Origin: Anderseniella sp. Alg231-50
Lineage (GTDB): Bacteria > Pseudomonadota > Alphaproteobacteria > Rhizobiales > Aestuariivirgaceae
DNA length: 64,000 nt
Reading direction: 5' to 3'
NCBI RefSeq assembly: GCF_900149695.1
Contig: NZ_LT703003.1
Span: 1,922,001-1,986,000 of the forward strand
A program made the position numbers and the translations under genes. This document shows positions 44,875-54,419 of the stretch, one piece after another (position 1 is the stretch's first letter; each line of letters starts with the position of its first letter). The notes under the pieces are model-generated. The model was not told where the DNA came from and ran no database searches. It saw only the letters and a program-made list of their open reading frames with translations.

Positions 44875-46203
44875 ATGATCAAACAGCTCAAACGCTCTAT
44901 GGCAATCTCGTTGCTGGGACTTGCCGTTTTGCCGGCGGGTTCCGCATTTGCGCAATCGGATCAATGGAATTCGCTGTATGACCGGATTATCCGGCTGGAA
45001 GCGGAAGTCCGCAGGGGCGGTGGCGCCGGGGCAGGTGGCGGCAATGTGCAGATACAGGCACAATTGCAGCAGCTGTCAGCGCAGATGAATGCAATGGCCC
45101 AGCAGATATATGACATGCAGCGCGAACTGAACCGGCTGCGTGAACTGGAACGCCAGGGGCTTTTGTTCAAGAAGAAGCGGCAGGTGGCGACGGCTATCGC
45201 GCCGCAACAGCAATCCGGGCAATGGGACCAGGGGCAGGTTGCGCCAGCGCCGAACTATGGCAGGTTTGAGCAATCGGTGGAGATTGAGCGTGTGCCATCA
45301 GCGGGCGGGCAAATTCCCCGCGGCGGACTGGGCTCCGGACCCCAGGTGCTTGGAACACTGAACCGGAACACCAACCAGGGAGTGCCTGCGGCACCGGCGC
45401 AACCGACCTACCTGCCGCCGGCGCAACCATTACAGCCGCAAGCACAGCCTTTGCAGCCGCAGGTACAGCCGCTGCAGCCGCAGGCACAACCGCTGCAGCC
45501 GCGAGTGCAGCAACAATGGCAGCAGAACGCCAATCAGCAGCCGCGCCAGGTTCAGGGCGTGCAATCGCAGGCCTTGCCGCCGATTGGCGGCGGCCAGTCT
45601 GCCGGTGTTCAGCAACAGCAACAACTTCAGGGTCAGCCGCGCTACCAGCTTCAGCAAGGCCCGCAAGCCTATCAGCCCGAGCCGGTGCAGGAGCCAGGCT
45701 TCGACGCTCAGGGACGTCCGTCGCTGGCGCCGGAAAAAGTGGAAACCGCCCTGCTTGACGGCAGTGCGGGTGGCAGTAGTCTCGGTGCCGGATCGACCGG
45801 CTCCGGCAATCTGGCTGCAACCAGCCCTGACGGCCTGTTCAAGCAGGCGCAGTCCAGCTACCGGTCACGGGATTTTTCCGGGGCCGTTTCCGGGTTTCGC
45901 ACATTTGTGACCAAGCACCGGCAACATGAGCTGGCTGATGATGCCCAGTTCCTGCTTGGTGAAGCCTATTATGCGCAGGGCAACTGGAAGCAGGCGGCCC
46001 AGACTTATCTGGTGGGTTATCAGAATTTCCCCAAAAGCGACAAACGAGGCTCAAACCTTTTGAAGCTGGGCATGTCGCTGAACAAGCTGGGGCAGAAGAA
46101 GCAGGCGTGTTCGACTTTTGCCGAGGTCAACAAGAAGTTCGGCAAGAAGGCCTCATTGCGCAATACCTCGCTCAAAGAAATGCAGCGTGCCGGCTGTAGC
46201 TGA
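44875..46203 (+). CDS. cpoB: CpoB/YbgF Tol-Pal accessory protein
   Basis: A 442-residue periplasmic protein, longer than usual (about 260-340). A signal peptide (cleavage near A-F-A) is followed by the coiled coil that trimerises and binds TolA (about 35-100). Then comes an insert of about 200 residues rich in Q, P and G with a 7-residue tandem repeat, and a C-terminal TPR domain (about 325-442). CpoB coordinates outer-membrane constriction with peptidoglycan synthesis. The insert explains the extra length. Confidence 0.9.
   Translation: MIKQLKRSMAISLLGLAVLPAGSAFAQSDQWNSLYDRIIRLEAEVRRGGGAGAGGGNVQIQAQLQQLSAQMNAMAQQIYDMQRELNRLRELERQGLLFKKKRQVATAIAPQQQSGQWDQGQVAPAPNYGRFEQSVEIERVPSAGGQIPRGGLGSGPQVLGTLNRNTNQGVPAAPAQPTYLPPAQPLQPQAQPLQPQVQPLQPQAQPLQPRVQQQWQQNANQQPRQVQGVQSQALPPIGGGQSAGVQQQQQLQGQPRYQLQQGPQAYQPEPVQEPGFDAQGRPSLAPEKVETALLDGSAGGSSLGAGSTGSGNLAATSPDGLFKQAQSSYRSRDFSGAVSGFRTFVTKHRQHELADDAQFLLGEAYYAQGNWKQAAQTYLVGYQNFPKSDKRGSNLLKLGMSLNKLGQKKQACSTFAEVNKKFGKKASLRNTSLKEMQRAGCS
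45421..45504 (+). repeat. Four tandem 21-bp units in cpoB
   Basis: Four successive units encode A/V-Q-P-L-Q-P-Q (the last ending in R). It is in-frame coding sequence, and the number of units is likely to vary between strains by slippage. Confidence 0.8.
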
Positions 46204-47488
46204 CATCGAGGTCATTGACGATCACGAAGCAGCGGCACTGTTCTCCCGGCACCTGGCAGGCAAAAACGGTCTCGTCCTGGCCGTTTCCGGCGGCTCTGAC
46301 TCAATGGCACTCATGCGGCTGGCTGCGCGCTGGAACAGCGCACTGGAACCCCAGGCGCGTCCGGACATTCATGTTGTAACCGTGGATCACGGCTTGCGGC
46401 CGGAAGCGGCGGCGGAAGCCGAATTTGTAGTGCGCGAAGCGACGTCGCTGGGACTGTCGGCGCAGATACTGCAATGGGACGGGCCCCATCCCGAGACGGG
46501 CGTACCGGCGGCCGCCCGCGAAGCGCGGTATGCACTGATGGCCGAAGTTTGCCGGCACCAGCAAGCAGTGCTGGTAACAGCCCACACGCTTGAGGATCAG
46601 GCCGAAACCCTCGTCATGGCGCTGGCAAGAGGCGCCGGTGTCGACGGGCTTTCCGCCATGCAACCGGAAACCGAACTTAACGGGCTGACCGTCATCCGCC
46701 CGCTTCTTGAAATTTCCCGGGCACGGTTGCGTGCGACACTGATGCAATCCGGTGTGAGTTGGGTGGAAGATCCCACCAATAGCGATGCCGCATACGAACG
46801 GGTGCGGGTGCGTGAGGCCCTCAAGCAGCTGGAACAGCAAGGGGTGAGCCACGCAGACCTGGCGCGTTCGTCGCGCCGGCTTTCGCGGGCGCGGCAAGCG
46901 CTGGTTCAGGCTGCAGTTACCCTGACACGCGATGCGGTTGTCCACGAGGCGTCCGGATTTGCGCGTATCGGGCGGGAGCCATTTTTTCAGGCGCCGGATG
47001 AAATTCAGCTGCGATGCGTGCTGGCAACCACCAGGGCCTATGGCGGCGGCATGGTGCAGAGCCTTGCCGGTGCGGAAGGACTGCTGGCCTGGATGCAGGC
47101 GGGCACGGGAAAGGCAAGGACATTTGGCGGATGCCGCATCGTGCGCAGGGCCGTGGAGTTTGTGGTCGGGCGAGAGGCTGACCGGATCAATGAGGCGCCC
47201 GTGCGGATTGAACCGGGACAGTGTATTGCCGAATGGGACCGGCGCTACAATGTTTCAGCGGGTATCAAAGCTGATCCGGCAGAGTTGATGGTGTTGCGTG
47301 ATGTGGACGAAAACCTGCTGCCGGCGCGGCCGGCAACCGTGCCGGATTTCGTGTGGCAGGGTCTTCCGGTGGTAATTGCCGGTGAAAATCAGGTGATCAT
47401 GCCGGTTGATGGGGACAATCCCGGCTCGCAACGTCAACAAAATGTCGTGTTCCACCGCATTGCAGGCCCGAAAACGGCTCAATCTTAA
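46187..47488 (+). CDS. tilS: tRNA(Ile)-lysidine synthetase TilS
   Basis: A 433-residue protein. The PP-loop S-G-G-S-D-S-M-A-L is at about residue 36, followed by V-D-H-G-L-R. It converts C34 of the CAU anticodon tRNA-Ile to lysidine, essential for decoding AUA. The start is a GTG at 46187, overlapping the end of cpoB by 17 bp; an alternative upstream frame lies within cpoB. Confidence 0.93.
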   Translation: MPAVADIEVIDDHEAAALFSRHLAGKNGLVLAVSGGSDSMALMRLAARWNSALEPQARPDIHVVTVDHGLRPEAAAEAEFVVREATSLGLSAQILQWDGPHPETGVPAAAREARYALMAEVCRHQQAVLVTAHTLEDQAETLVMALARGAGVDGLSAMQPETELNGLTVIRPLLEISRARLRATLMQSGVSWVEDPTNSDAAYERVRVREALKQLEQQGVSHADLARSSRRLSRARQALVQAAVTLTRDAVVHEASGFARIGREPFFQAPDEIQLRCVLATTRAYGGGMVQSLAGAEGLLAWMQAGTGKARTFGGCRIVRRAVEFVVGREADRINEAPVRIEPGQCIAEWDRRYNVSAGIKADPAELMVLRDVDENLLPARPATVPDFVWQGLPVVIAGENQVIMPVDGDNPGSQRQQNVVFHRIAGPKTAQS

Positions 47489-47620
47489 TTATCCTGCTTG
47501 AGTTAATCTTGGCAAAGGATAAAGACGTACCTATGTTAGGTTCAACCGAGATTTTCTATCTGGGTGGCAGTGCTGTTTATATAGGCCATCCCGACACATT
47601 CCTGAAAGGATGTATTGCCC

Positions 47621-49540
47621 GTGGGTAATTTCCGCAACTTCGCCGTGTGGGTGATCATTGCGATGCTCTTGTTCGCTTTGTTCAACCTGTTTCAACAACC
47701 CGGCAGCTCGACCCGGGCCGACAGCCTGACCTATTCAGAGTTTATTGCGAAGGTGGAAGCCGGTACGGTGCGTGATGTCACCATTGCGGGCGACCAGATT
47801 ACCGGCAAGCTGAACGATGGCAAGGCGTTTGAAACCTTTGCGCCGAATGACCCCAACCTAGTCACCACACTCAGCGAAAAGGGTGTCAACATCAGTGCCC
47901 AGGCCGCCAACAGCGATGGCGCCTTCCCGGGCATGCTGCTGTCATGGTTCCCGATCCTGCTGATGATCGGTGTGTGGATTTTCTTCATGCGCCAGATGCA
48001 GGCCGGTTCCGGCAAGGCAATGGGCTTCGGCAAGTCGAAGGCCAAATTGCTGACCGAGCGCCATGGCCGGGTGATGTTTGAAGATGTTGCGGGCGTCGAT
48101 GAAGCCAAGGAAGACCTGGAAGAGGTTGTGGAATTCCTGCGTGATCCGCACAAGTTCCAGCGTCTTGGCGGCAAGATTCCAAAAGGTGCTCTGCTGGTCG
48201 GGCCTCCCGGCACCGGCAAGACATTGCTGGCGCGCGCCGTTGCCGGCGAAGCCAATGTGCCTTTCTTCACCATATCGGGTTCGGATTTTGTCGAGATGTT
48301 TGTTGGCGTTGGCGCCAGCCGTGTGCGCGACATGTTCGAGCAGGCCAAGAAAAATGCCCCCTGCATCATCTTCATCGACGAGATTGATGCCGTCGGCCGG
48401 CACCGCGGCGCAGGCCTCGGCGGCGGCAATGACGAGCGCGAGCAGACACTCAACCAGTTGCTTGTTGAGATGGACGGCTTTGAAGCCAATGAAGGTGTCA
48501 TCCTGGTTGCCGCGACCAACCGTCCGGACGTTCTGGACCCGGCCCTGTTGCGCCCGGGCCGTTTTGACCGGCAGATTGTCGTGCCGAACCCGGATGTGAA
48601 AGGCCGCGAGAAAATCCTGAAGGTGCATATGCGCAATGTGCCGCTGGCACCGGATGTCAATGCCAAGACGATTGCCCGCGGTACGCCGGGCTTTTCGGGC
48701 GCTGATCTTGCCAACCTGGTCAACGAGGCGGCTTTGCTTGCGGCGCGCCGCTCACGGCGCCTGGTGACGCAGTCGGACTTTGAAGACGCCAAGGACAAGG
48801 TCATGATGGGCGCGGAGCGCCGCTCCATGGCCATGAACGAGGAAGAAAAGCGGCTTACCGCCTATCATGAGGGCGGTCATGCCATCGTTGCCATGAACGT
48901 GCCGGCGGCTGACCCTGTTCACAAGGCGACCATCATTCCGCGCGGCCGGGCGCTGGGCATGGTCATGCAGTTGCCCGAGGGCGACCGCTATTCCATGAAG
49001 TTCAAGCAGATGACGTCGCGGCTTGCCATCATGATGGGCGGACGCGTGGCCGAAGAACTGACCTTCGGCGCCGACAATGTGACGTCGGGCGCGCAATCCG
49101 ACATCGACCAGGCGACCAAGCTCGCCCGGGCGATGATCACGCAGTGGGGCTACTCCAAGGAACTTGGCATGGTGTCTTACGGTGATAACCAGGAAGAAGT
49201 ATTCCTTGGGCACTCCGTGGCCAGGACCCAGAATATGTCGGAAGAGACAGCCCGCAAGATCGACAGTGAAATCAAGCGGCTGGTGGATGACGGCTACAAG
49301 ACCGCCCGCACGATCCTGACCAAGAAGAAGAAGGATCTGGAAGCACTGGCGCAAGGGCTGCTTGAATACGAGACCCTGTCGGGTGATGAGATTACCGACC
49401 TTCTGAACGGCAAGCCGCCGTCGCGCGATGACGATGACAGCGCCAAGCCGAAGGCGAAGCCGGGATCATCAGTGCCGGTTACCAAGAAGAAAAAGGGTGA
49501 TGAAGGGTCCGGCGAGCTGGAGCCGCAACCACAAACCTGA
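47621..49540 (+). CDS. ftsH: ATP-dependent zinc metalloprotease FtsH
   Basis: A 639-residue membrane AAA+ protease. It has two transmembrane helices (about 5-24 and 108-128), Walker A G-P-P-G-T-G-K-T (about 194), Walker [10 protein letters not shown], the second region of homology G-R-F-D-R-Q and the zinc site H-E-G-G-H (about 416). It degrades membrane proteins and factors such as LpxC and RpoH. The start is GTG at 47621 with AGGA 10 nt upstream; a TTG at 47615 is possible. The tilS-ftsH-folP-glmM order is standard. Confidence 0.97.
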   Translation: MGNFRNFAVWVIIAMLLFALFNLFQQPGSSTRADSLTYSEFIAKVEAGTVRDVTIAGDQITGKLNDGKAFETFAPNDPNLVTTLSEKGVNISAQAANSDGAFPGMLLSWFPILLMIGVWIFFMRQMQAGSGKAMGFGKSKAKLLTERHGRVMFEDVAGVDEAKEDLEEVVEFLRDPHKFQRLGGKIPKGALLVGPPGTGKTLLARAVAGEANVPFFTISGSDFVEMFVGVGASRVRDMFEQAKKNAPCIIFIDEIDAVGRHRGAGLGGGNDEREQTLNQLLVEMDGFEANEGVILVAATNRPDVLDPALLRPGRFDRQIVVPNPDVKGREKILKVHMRNVPLAPDVNAKTIARGTPGFSGADLANLVNEAALLAARRSRRLVTQSDFEDAKDKVMMGAERRSMAMNEEEKRLTAYHEGGHAIVAMNVPAADPVHKATIIPRGRALGMVMQLPEGDRYSMKFKQMTSRLAIMMGGRVAEELTFGADNVTSGAQSDIDQATKLARAMITQWGYSKELGMVSYGDNQEEVFLGHSVARTQNMSEETARKIDSEIKRLVDDGYKTARTILTKKKKDLEALAQGLLEYETLSGDEITDLLNGKPPSRDDDDSAKPKAKPGSSVPVTKKKKGDEGSGELEPQPQT

Positions 49541-49562
49541 GTTTTCGATGCATGTTGCTACA

Positions 49563-49600
49563 GGCCGGATTTTCCCGATGGGAAAGTCCGGCCGATTTTT
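49563..49600 (+). terminator. Intrinsic terminator after ftsH
   Basis: Long stem GGCCGGATTTTCCC / GGGAAAGTCCGGCC with a 3-nt loop, then ATTTTT. One T-G pair only. It separates ftsH from folP. Confidence 0.9.
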
Positions 49601-49658
49601 GTATAAGTCAGCCTGGGTTTGCAGGTGATGCCATCCTGATCTAGAGGGCCATTTCAAC

Positions 49659-50717
49659 ATGACCAGTTTGTATGTTCGCCCGGCCGGGCTGGTGTATGGC
49701 GCGGACGCGGCCCTGGCGATCGAAGCCGGCGCGGGCCTGCCGCTGGCAGGCGGGCGCATCTGCTGGACCATGGCGCTGGTCAGCGAAGATCGCGGTTCAA
49801 GCTGGACACCACGCAAGGTGGCCGCCCTCAAGGCGTCGCGTGACCATGATGTTGCAGGCTGGGTAAATCGGTTGAGCGCACCGCGCAAACCCGTTGCGGG
49901 TCTTGCGATGGATGCCTGCCATATCATGGGTATCGTCAATACCACGCCTGACAGTTTTTCCGACGGTGGCGTCAATGCGGATGCTGACAAGGCCATCGTC
50001 AACGCCAGGGCCATGGCAGATGCCGGCGCGGTGCTGCTGGATGTCGGCGGCGAGTCAACGCGCCCCGGATCCGATCCTGTGGACGAGATGGAGGAATGGC
50101 GGCGCATCGAACCGGTCATAACGACTCTCGTTGCTGACGGGTTGAGCGTGTCATGCGACACCCGCAAAGCGGCTATCATGCAAAAGGTGACAGAAGCCGG
50201 TGTTGCAATGATCAATGACGTGAGCGCATTGACCTATGACACTGACGCCCTGGCTGCCACCGCTTCGTCGGGTTTGCCGGTGTGCCTGATGCATGCGCAG
50301 GGTGATCCCAAGACCATGCAGCAGAAGCCTGAATACGACAACGTCCTGCTGGACGTTTACGACTGGCTGGACAAGCGTATTGAGACAGTTGAAGCATCCG
50401 GCATTTCGCGCGACCGTATCATTGCCGATCCCGGGATCGGTTTCGGCAAGACGTTCGACCATAATCTGGAGCTTTTAGCCGGGCTTGCCCTGTTTCACGG
50501 CCTTGGCGTGCCGGTTATGCTGGGTGCGTCGCGCAAAGGTTTCATCGGCTCCGTGACAGGCGAAAAGGTGGCCGCCAACAGGCAGACCGGATCTGCAACA
50601 GCCGCCCTGCTGGGCGCGATGTCGGCTGCCCAGTTTGTGCGTGTGCATGATGTGCCGGCGACGCGCCATGCACTGAGTATGTGGCGAGCAACAACCGCTC
50701 GGGACCAAGACTTGTAA
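49659..50717 (+). CDS. folP: Dihydropteroate synthase
   Basis: A 352-residue protein. The synthase core starts at about residue 87 (I-M-G-I-V-N-T-T-P-D-S-F-S-D-G-G), with D-V-G-G-E-S-T-R-P-G and the C-terminal L-G-A-S-R-K-G-F-I. It condenses pterin pyrophosphate with p-aminobenzoate and is the sulfonamide target. An N-terminal extension of about 85 residues is common in alphaproteobacteria and of unknown role. Confidence 0.95.
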   Translation: MTSLYVRPAGLVYGADAALAIEAGAGLPLAGGRICWTMALVSEDRGSSWTPRKVAALKASRDHDVAGWVNRLSAPRKPVAGLAMDACHIMGIVNTTPDSFSDGGVNADADKAIVNARAMADAGAVLLDVGGESTRPGSDPVDEMEEWRRIEPVITTLVADGLSVSCDTRKAAIMQKVTEAGVAMINDVSALTYDTDALAATASSGLPVCLMHAQGDPKTMQQKPEYDNVLLDVYDWLDKRIETVEASGISRDRIIADPGIGFGKTFDHNLELLAGLALFHGLGVPVMLGASRKGFIGSVTGEKVAANRQTGSATAALLGAMSAAQFVRVHDVPATRHALSMWRATTARDQDL

Positions 50718-50815
50718 ACGCTGACGGTTTGCTTTGGTTTTAGCCGAAGTTTGGGTACATTGGTGCGCTATCAAAGACACTGGGTCTGATGTGCACAGCT
50801 GGCAGGGACTATCGA

Positions 50816-52162
50816 ATGGACAAGGAATTTTTCGGCACTGACGGCGTACGGGGCAAGGCCAACAGCTATCCCATGCGGGCAGACACCGTGTTGAAAATCG
50901 GCATGGCGGCAGGCGCGTTGTACCGGCGCGGCAACCACCGTCATCGCGTGGTGATCGGAAAGGATACCCGGCTTTCCGGTTACATGGTGGAACAGGCCCT
51001 TACAGCCGGGTTTCTGTCCACCGGCATGGATGTGTTTTTGTTCGGGCCGGTTCCGACCCCGGCGGTTGCCATGCTGACCCGGTCGATGCGGGCTGACCTC
51101 GGTGTCATGCTGTCGGCTTCACACAACCCCTACCATGACAACGGCATCAAGATATTCGGCCCCGACGGCTACAAGCTGTCTGATGACCAGGAAAACGAAA
51201 TCCAGAAACTGGTGCTGGCGCCCGATACAATTTCACTGGCGGCATCGGAACACATTGGCCGCGCCAAGCGTATTGAAGATGCCCAGGCCCGCTATATCGA
51301 GTTTGTAAAGAGCTCGTTTCCGAAGGAACTGACGCTTGATGGTCTGCGCGTCGTTGTCGACTGTGCCAATGGTGCGTCCTACCAGGTGGCGCCAACAGCC
51401 TTGTGGGAACTTGGTGCGGAAGTGATACCGGTCGGGGTCGAACCGAACGGCTTCAACATAAACGACGAGTGCGGCTCCACCCATCCACAGAAAGTGGCCG
51501 CGCAGGTGCGTAAGATGCGCGCCGATATCGGCATATCGCTGGATGGTGACGCGGACCGCTGCATTCTCGTCGATGAAAACGGCAATGTCATCGATGGCGA
51601 CCAGGTCATGGCCCTGATTGCGACCTCCTGGTACAAGCAGGACCTGCTGCGCGGTGACGGGCTGGTTGCGACCATTATGTCCAACCTTGGCCTCGAACGC
51701 CTGATGGCCTCTCACAACCTGACGCTCGAGCGTACCCGGGTCGGCGACCGCTATGTCGTGGAACGCATGCGTTCAGGCGGTTTCAATGTGGGCGGTGAGC
51801 AGTCGGGACATGTTGTGCTGTCGGATTTCAATACGACCGGCGATGGCCTGATTGCAGCGCTCCAGGTGCTGGCGGTGCTGGTGCAGAACGGCGGTTCGGT
51901 AAGTGATATCTGCCGGATGTTCGAACCGGTTCCGCAGGTGTTGAAAAATGTCCGCTATGGTGCCGGCAAGCCGCTGGAGCAGGACCCGGTCATCAAGGCG
52001 ATTGCCGCGGCAGAAGAGAAGCTGGGTAATTCGGGCAGGCTGGTCATTCGAAAATCCGGAACCGAGCCGCTGATCCGCGTCATGGCGGAAGGCGACAATG
52101 CCGACCTGGTAACTTCCGTGGTCGACGACATCGTCGCCGAGGTTCAGCGTCACGCCGCCTAG
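50816..52162 (+). CDS. glmM: Phosphoglucosamine mutase
   Basis: A 448-residue enzyme starting [13 protein letters not shown]. The catalytic phosphoserine is in L-S-A-S-H-N-P and the metal loop is D-G-D-A-D-R. It makes glucosamine-1-phosphate for peptidoglycan and LPS. The ATG at 50816 is used, not an upstream in-frame start. Confidence 0.97.
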   Translation: MDKEFFGTDGVRGKANSYPMRADTVLKIGMAAGALYRRGNHRHRVVIGKDTRLSGYMVEQALTAGFLSTGMDVFLFGPVPTPAVAMLTRSMRADLGVMLSASHNPYHDNGIKIFGPDGYKLSDDQENEIQKLVLAPDTISLAASEHIGRAKRIEDAQARYIEFVKSSFPKELTLDGLRVVVDCANGASYQVAPTALWELGAEVIPVGVEPNGFNINDECGSTHPQKVAAQVRKMRADIGISLDGDADRCILVDENGNVIDGDQVMALIATSWYKQDLLRGDGLVATIMSNLGLERLMASHNLTLERTRVGDRYVVERMRSGGFNVGGEQSGHVVLSDFNTTGDGLIAALQVLAVLVQNGGSVSDICRMFEPVPQVLKNVRYGAGKPLEQDPVIKAIAAAEEKLGNSGRLVIRKSGTEPLIRVMAEGDNADLVTSVVDDIVAEVQRHAA

Positions 52163-52279
52163 CGCGGGCACTCCAGTATCCGGAATCCGGTTTTTAAGCT
52201 GGTTGAATAGCTGAAAAACTCCTGTTTTGCGCGGTTGTCCTGCACTTTTCGGGCGTCCTCGAAAAAACTGCAAACATGC

Positions 52280-52294
52280 TTAAGAGGTTCTTAA
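52280..52294. promoter_or_regulatory. CtrA box, exact consensus
   Basis: TTAA (52280-52283), 7-nt spacer, TTAA (52291-52294), with a further TTAA at 52304. It lies about 130 bp upstream of the outer-membrane barrel gene in a noncoding region. Confidence 0.55.
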
Positions 52295-52423
52295 GCGGTT
52301 TGGTTAATTATCTCCATTGAAGGTTTGGTCCAGACGGTATCCGGAACATGAAACCGGGATTGAACGGCAATTGGCAAGTTTGCTTCTCAACCATGAGAAG
52401 CGTTCAGTGAATGGAGAGTACAA

Positions 52424-53185
52424 ATGATGGGTCGCACGCTGCTGAGAGTGTGTTTCGCTGCACTGGGGTTGAGCGTTGCTGGGGCAGCTCACTCCGCGGA
52501 CTATGACGGCCGGTTGCCGGATGACGGTTTTAGTGGCTTTCTGGGTTGTCTGTATGCCCGTGTTGACGGCGGCGCATCGATGTATGATCGCCCCAATGTC
52601 ATTCAGCCAATCGGCAACGGCTTTAGCAGCGATGGCGCGGGGAGTTATACCTCTACGGCGATTAACCCGGAGATTGATCCGACCGGTTTCTTTGAAGGCG
52701 GTCTCGGCTGTCAGGTGTCCAGCAGCCTGCGCATCGAGGTCACCGGAGGCATCCATCTTAAATCATCCCTGACCGATGCGTTTACAGGCGTTGATCCGGA
52801 TACACTGAGTGCAGATATCGGATCACAGCACGTATTTGTCTCAACATTCTGGGATATCACCAACTATGGCGGGTTCACACCATATGTCGGCGGCGGCATT
52901 GGTGCAGCAAGGCATGAGATATCGGGATTGACCGGTCCGTTAGGCGCGGCTGACGGCAGTCAATACGACTTCGCTTATCATGTCAGTATCGGTGTTGCCT
53001 ACGACATTACATCGAACCTGAAGTTTGATCTGGCCTATCGCTACATTGATCTGGGAGAGGTTATTTCGGGAATTGATACCGCACCACCTGTTGGTGTTGA
53101 TTCTGGAGCCATGAGCGTAGACAGCATTCAAGCTCATGAAGTAAAGGTCGGCCTGCGCTATCATTTCGGAGAGTCTACCTGGTAA
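52424..53185 (+). CDS. Outer-membrane beta-barrel protein (Omp25/RopB-like)
   Basis: A 253-residue protein. A signal peptide ends near A-H-S-A-D, and the rest alternates short beta strands (L-R-I-E-V-T-G-G-I-H, F-T-P-Y-V-G-G-G-I-G-A, L-K-F-D-L-A-Y-R-Y-I-D-L-G) ending in Y-H-F-G-E-S-T-W. The motif T-P-Y-V-G-G-G-I-G and the eight-strand layout match small rhizobial outer-membrane proteins. An exact CtrA box is upstream. It ends at a strong terminator. Confidence 0.8.
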   Translation: MMGRTLLRVCFAALGLSVAGAAHSADYDGRLPDDGFSGFLGCLYARVDGGASMYDRPNVIQPIGNGFSSDGAGSYTSTAINPEIDPTGFFEGGLGCQVSSSLRIEVTGGIHLKSSLTDAFTGVDPDTLSADIGSQHVFVSTFWDITNYGGFTPYVGGGIGAARHEISGLTGPLGAADGSQYDFAYHVSIGVAYDITSNLKFDLAYRYIDLGEVISGIDTAPPVGVDSGAMSVDSIQAHEVKVGLRYHFGESTW

Positions 53186-53245
53186 CAGACTTACGGAGGG
53201 CGATCTCCGTTAAAGAAAGACCCCGTATTTTTTGAGGGGAAACGA

Positions 53246-53300
53246 AGGCTCGCATGTTCAGGATTCCGGCGGTGGAACCAGGCATGCGGGCCTGTTTTTT
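53246..53300 (+). terminator. Intrinsic terminator
   Basis: Stem AGGCTCGCATG / CATGCGGGCCT (one G-T pair), followed by a G and six T residues. It ends the first outer-membrane barrel gene. The remaining gap to 53555 shows no gene; it holds CCCCTAGAGTAT at 53522. Confidence 0.8.
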
Positions 53301-53555
53301 GGCTGATGGTTAAGGGTGAGTAACCCGAACGTGTCGCAACGGCGCGAATTTGACGTCATTTTGGTAACCTTGGTAAGACGTCGTTTTGATGCCTCAATGA
53401 CGACCGCAAACAGACACCTTGATCCGGTATTTCTCTGTCTCATGCGAGTGGGCGGATGTGCATGTTTCATGACCTGTTGGGCAACAACAGATCAGGCATG
53501 AACATCTACAAAGCAGGGATACCCCTAGAGTATCGGGGAAAAGGAGTTAGAGGTG

Positions 53556-54146
53556 ATGAGTTTTCTGAAAACGGGCCTTCTGGCCACAACTATTGTTGCG
53601 TTCATGGCGCCGGCAGCTATTGCCGCCGATATCGATACAGCGCCGCAACCGGCGCCTGCGCCTTTCGTGCAGCAGGACGATAATTATGTGTCGGGCTGGT
53701 ATGTTCGGGGTGATGCGGGATTTTCGTGGCTCGACATCAGTGGTCTTGGTGACGGTGGTGCTGCCGTTGCAGGCGGTGGTGTGGGTTATCAGATCAACCA
53801 GTATTTCCGTACGGATCTGCGCGCTGATCATGCATTTGACCACGATGCGGGCCCATTTGACGTGAGCGCCACCACAGTGTTGTGGAACGCCTATGTTGAT
53901 GTGCCATTGTCCATGGGCTTCACACCCTATGTCGGCATTGGTGCGGGCTATGGCTTCGTTGATTATTCCGGCGCGGGTTCACCTTCGGATGACGAAGGCT
54001 TTGCCTGGACAGCGACCGCTGGTGTTGCATTCCAGATGAGCCAGAATATCACGCTGGACGCGGGCTATAACTACCGTGAGATCGATGTTTCAGGCCCCAA
54101 CTATGCCGATCATGTCGTGACCGGCGGTCTGCGCTGGAGCTTCTAG
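53556..54146 (+). CDS. Outer-membrane beta-barrel protein
   Basis: A 196-residue protein. The signal peptide (M-S-F-L-K-T-G-L-L-A-T-T..., cleavage near A-I-A-A-D) precedes an eight-strand barrel (G-F-T-P-Y-V-G-I-G-A-G-Y-G-F, I-T-L-D-A-G-Y-N-Y-R) ending in L-R-W-S-F, with the C-terminal Phe needed for BAM recognition. The start ATG 53556 has AAGGAG upstream; a GTG 3 bp earlier is possible. It shares the fold but little sequence with the barrel at 52424. Confidence 0.8.
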   Translation: MSFLKTGLLATTIVAFMAPAAIAADIDTAPQPAPAPFVQQDDNYVSGWYVRGDAGFSWLDISGLGDGGAAVAGGGVGYQINQYFRTDLRADHAFDHDAGPFDVSATTVLWNAYVDVPLSMGFTPYVGIGAGYGFVDYSGAGSPSDDEGFAWTATAGVAFQMSQNITLDAGYNYREIDVSGPNYADHVVTGGLRWSF

Positions 54147-54250
54147 ATCGCTTTCGAAAAAAATCAGCCAGGTGACATCTGGTTGTGACAACCAGTCGTC
54201 ACGCTGATCGTGAATGTCTGCCTGACAGTCTTGTGGCGGCACAGCACCTG

Positions 54251-54290
54251 ACGGCCTGCTCTTCTCCCGGAGCAGGCCGTTTTGTTTTGT
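54251..54290 (+). terminator. Intrinsic terminator
   Basis: Stem ACGGCCTGCTC / GAGCAGGCCGT, then TTTGTTTTG. It ends the second barrel gene. Confidence 0.88.
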
Positions 54291-54369
54291 TGACTTCTCA
54301 TTTACCTGCATCAGCACTGCGTCGAATTCGCACTTGATTGCAGGCACGCCTTCCAGTATCCCGGTCAGT

Positions 54370-54419
54370 GGGACACCTCTCCCCAACGAGAGGCTTTTCA
54401 TCTGGAAGGATGACCAGAA
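54370..54419 (+). promoter_or_regulatory. serC-type RNA leader
   Basis: Two tandem hairpins directly precede serC: CCTCTC / GAGAGG (54376-54393) and TCATC / GATGA (54398-54413), the second containing the ribosome site GGAAGGA. An alternative CTGG / CCAG pairing is possible. The arrangement matches the serC motif, a conserved alphaproteobacterial leader with two stem-loops upstream of serC. It may control translation initiation; the ligand is unknown. Confidence 0.6.

Noticed and set aside
45421-45504. CRISPR-like or mobile repeat
   Set aside because: The units are contiguous, without spacers, in frame, and encode Q/P-rich protein.
45194-45820. Long minus-strand frame opposite cpoB
   Set aside because: It is a by-product of the Q/P-rich GC-biased coding sequence of cpoB; the translation is Ala/Pro-rich with no start signal.
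53307-53322. CtrA box upstream of the second barrel gene
   Set aside because: The second half reads TAAC at the required position and does not match TTAA.
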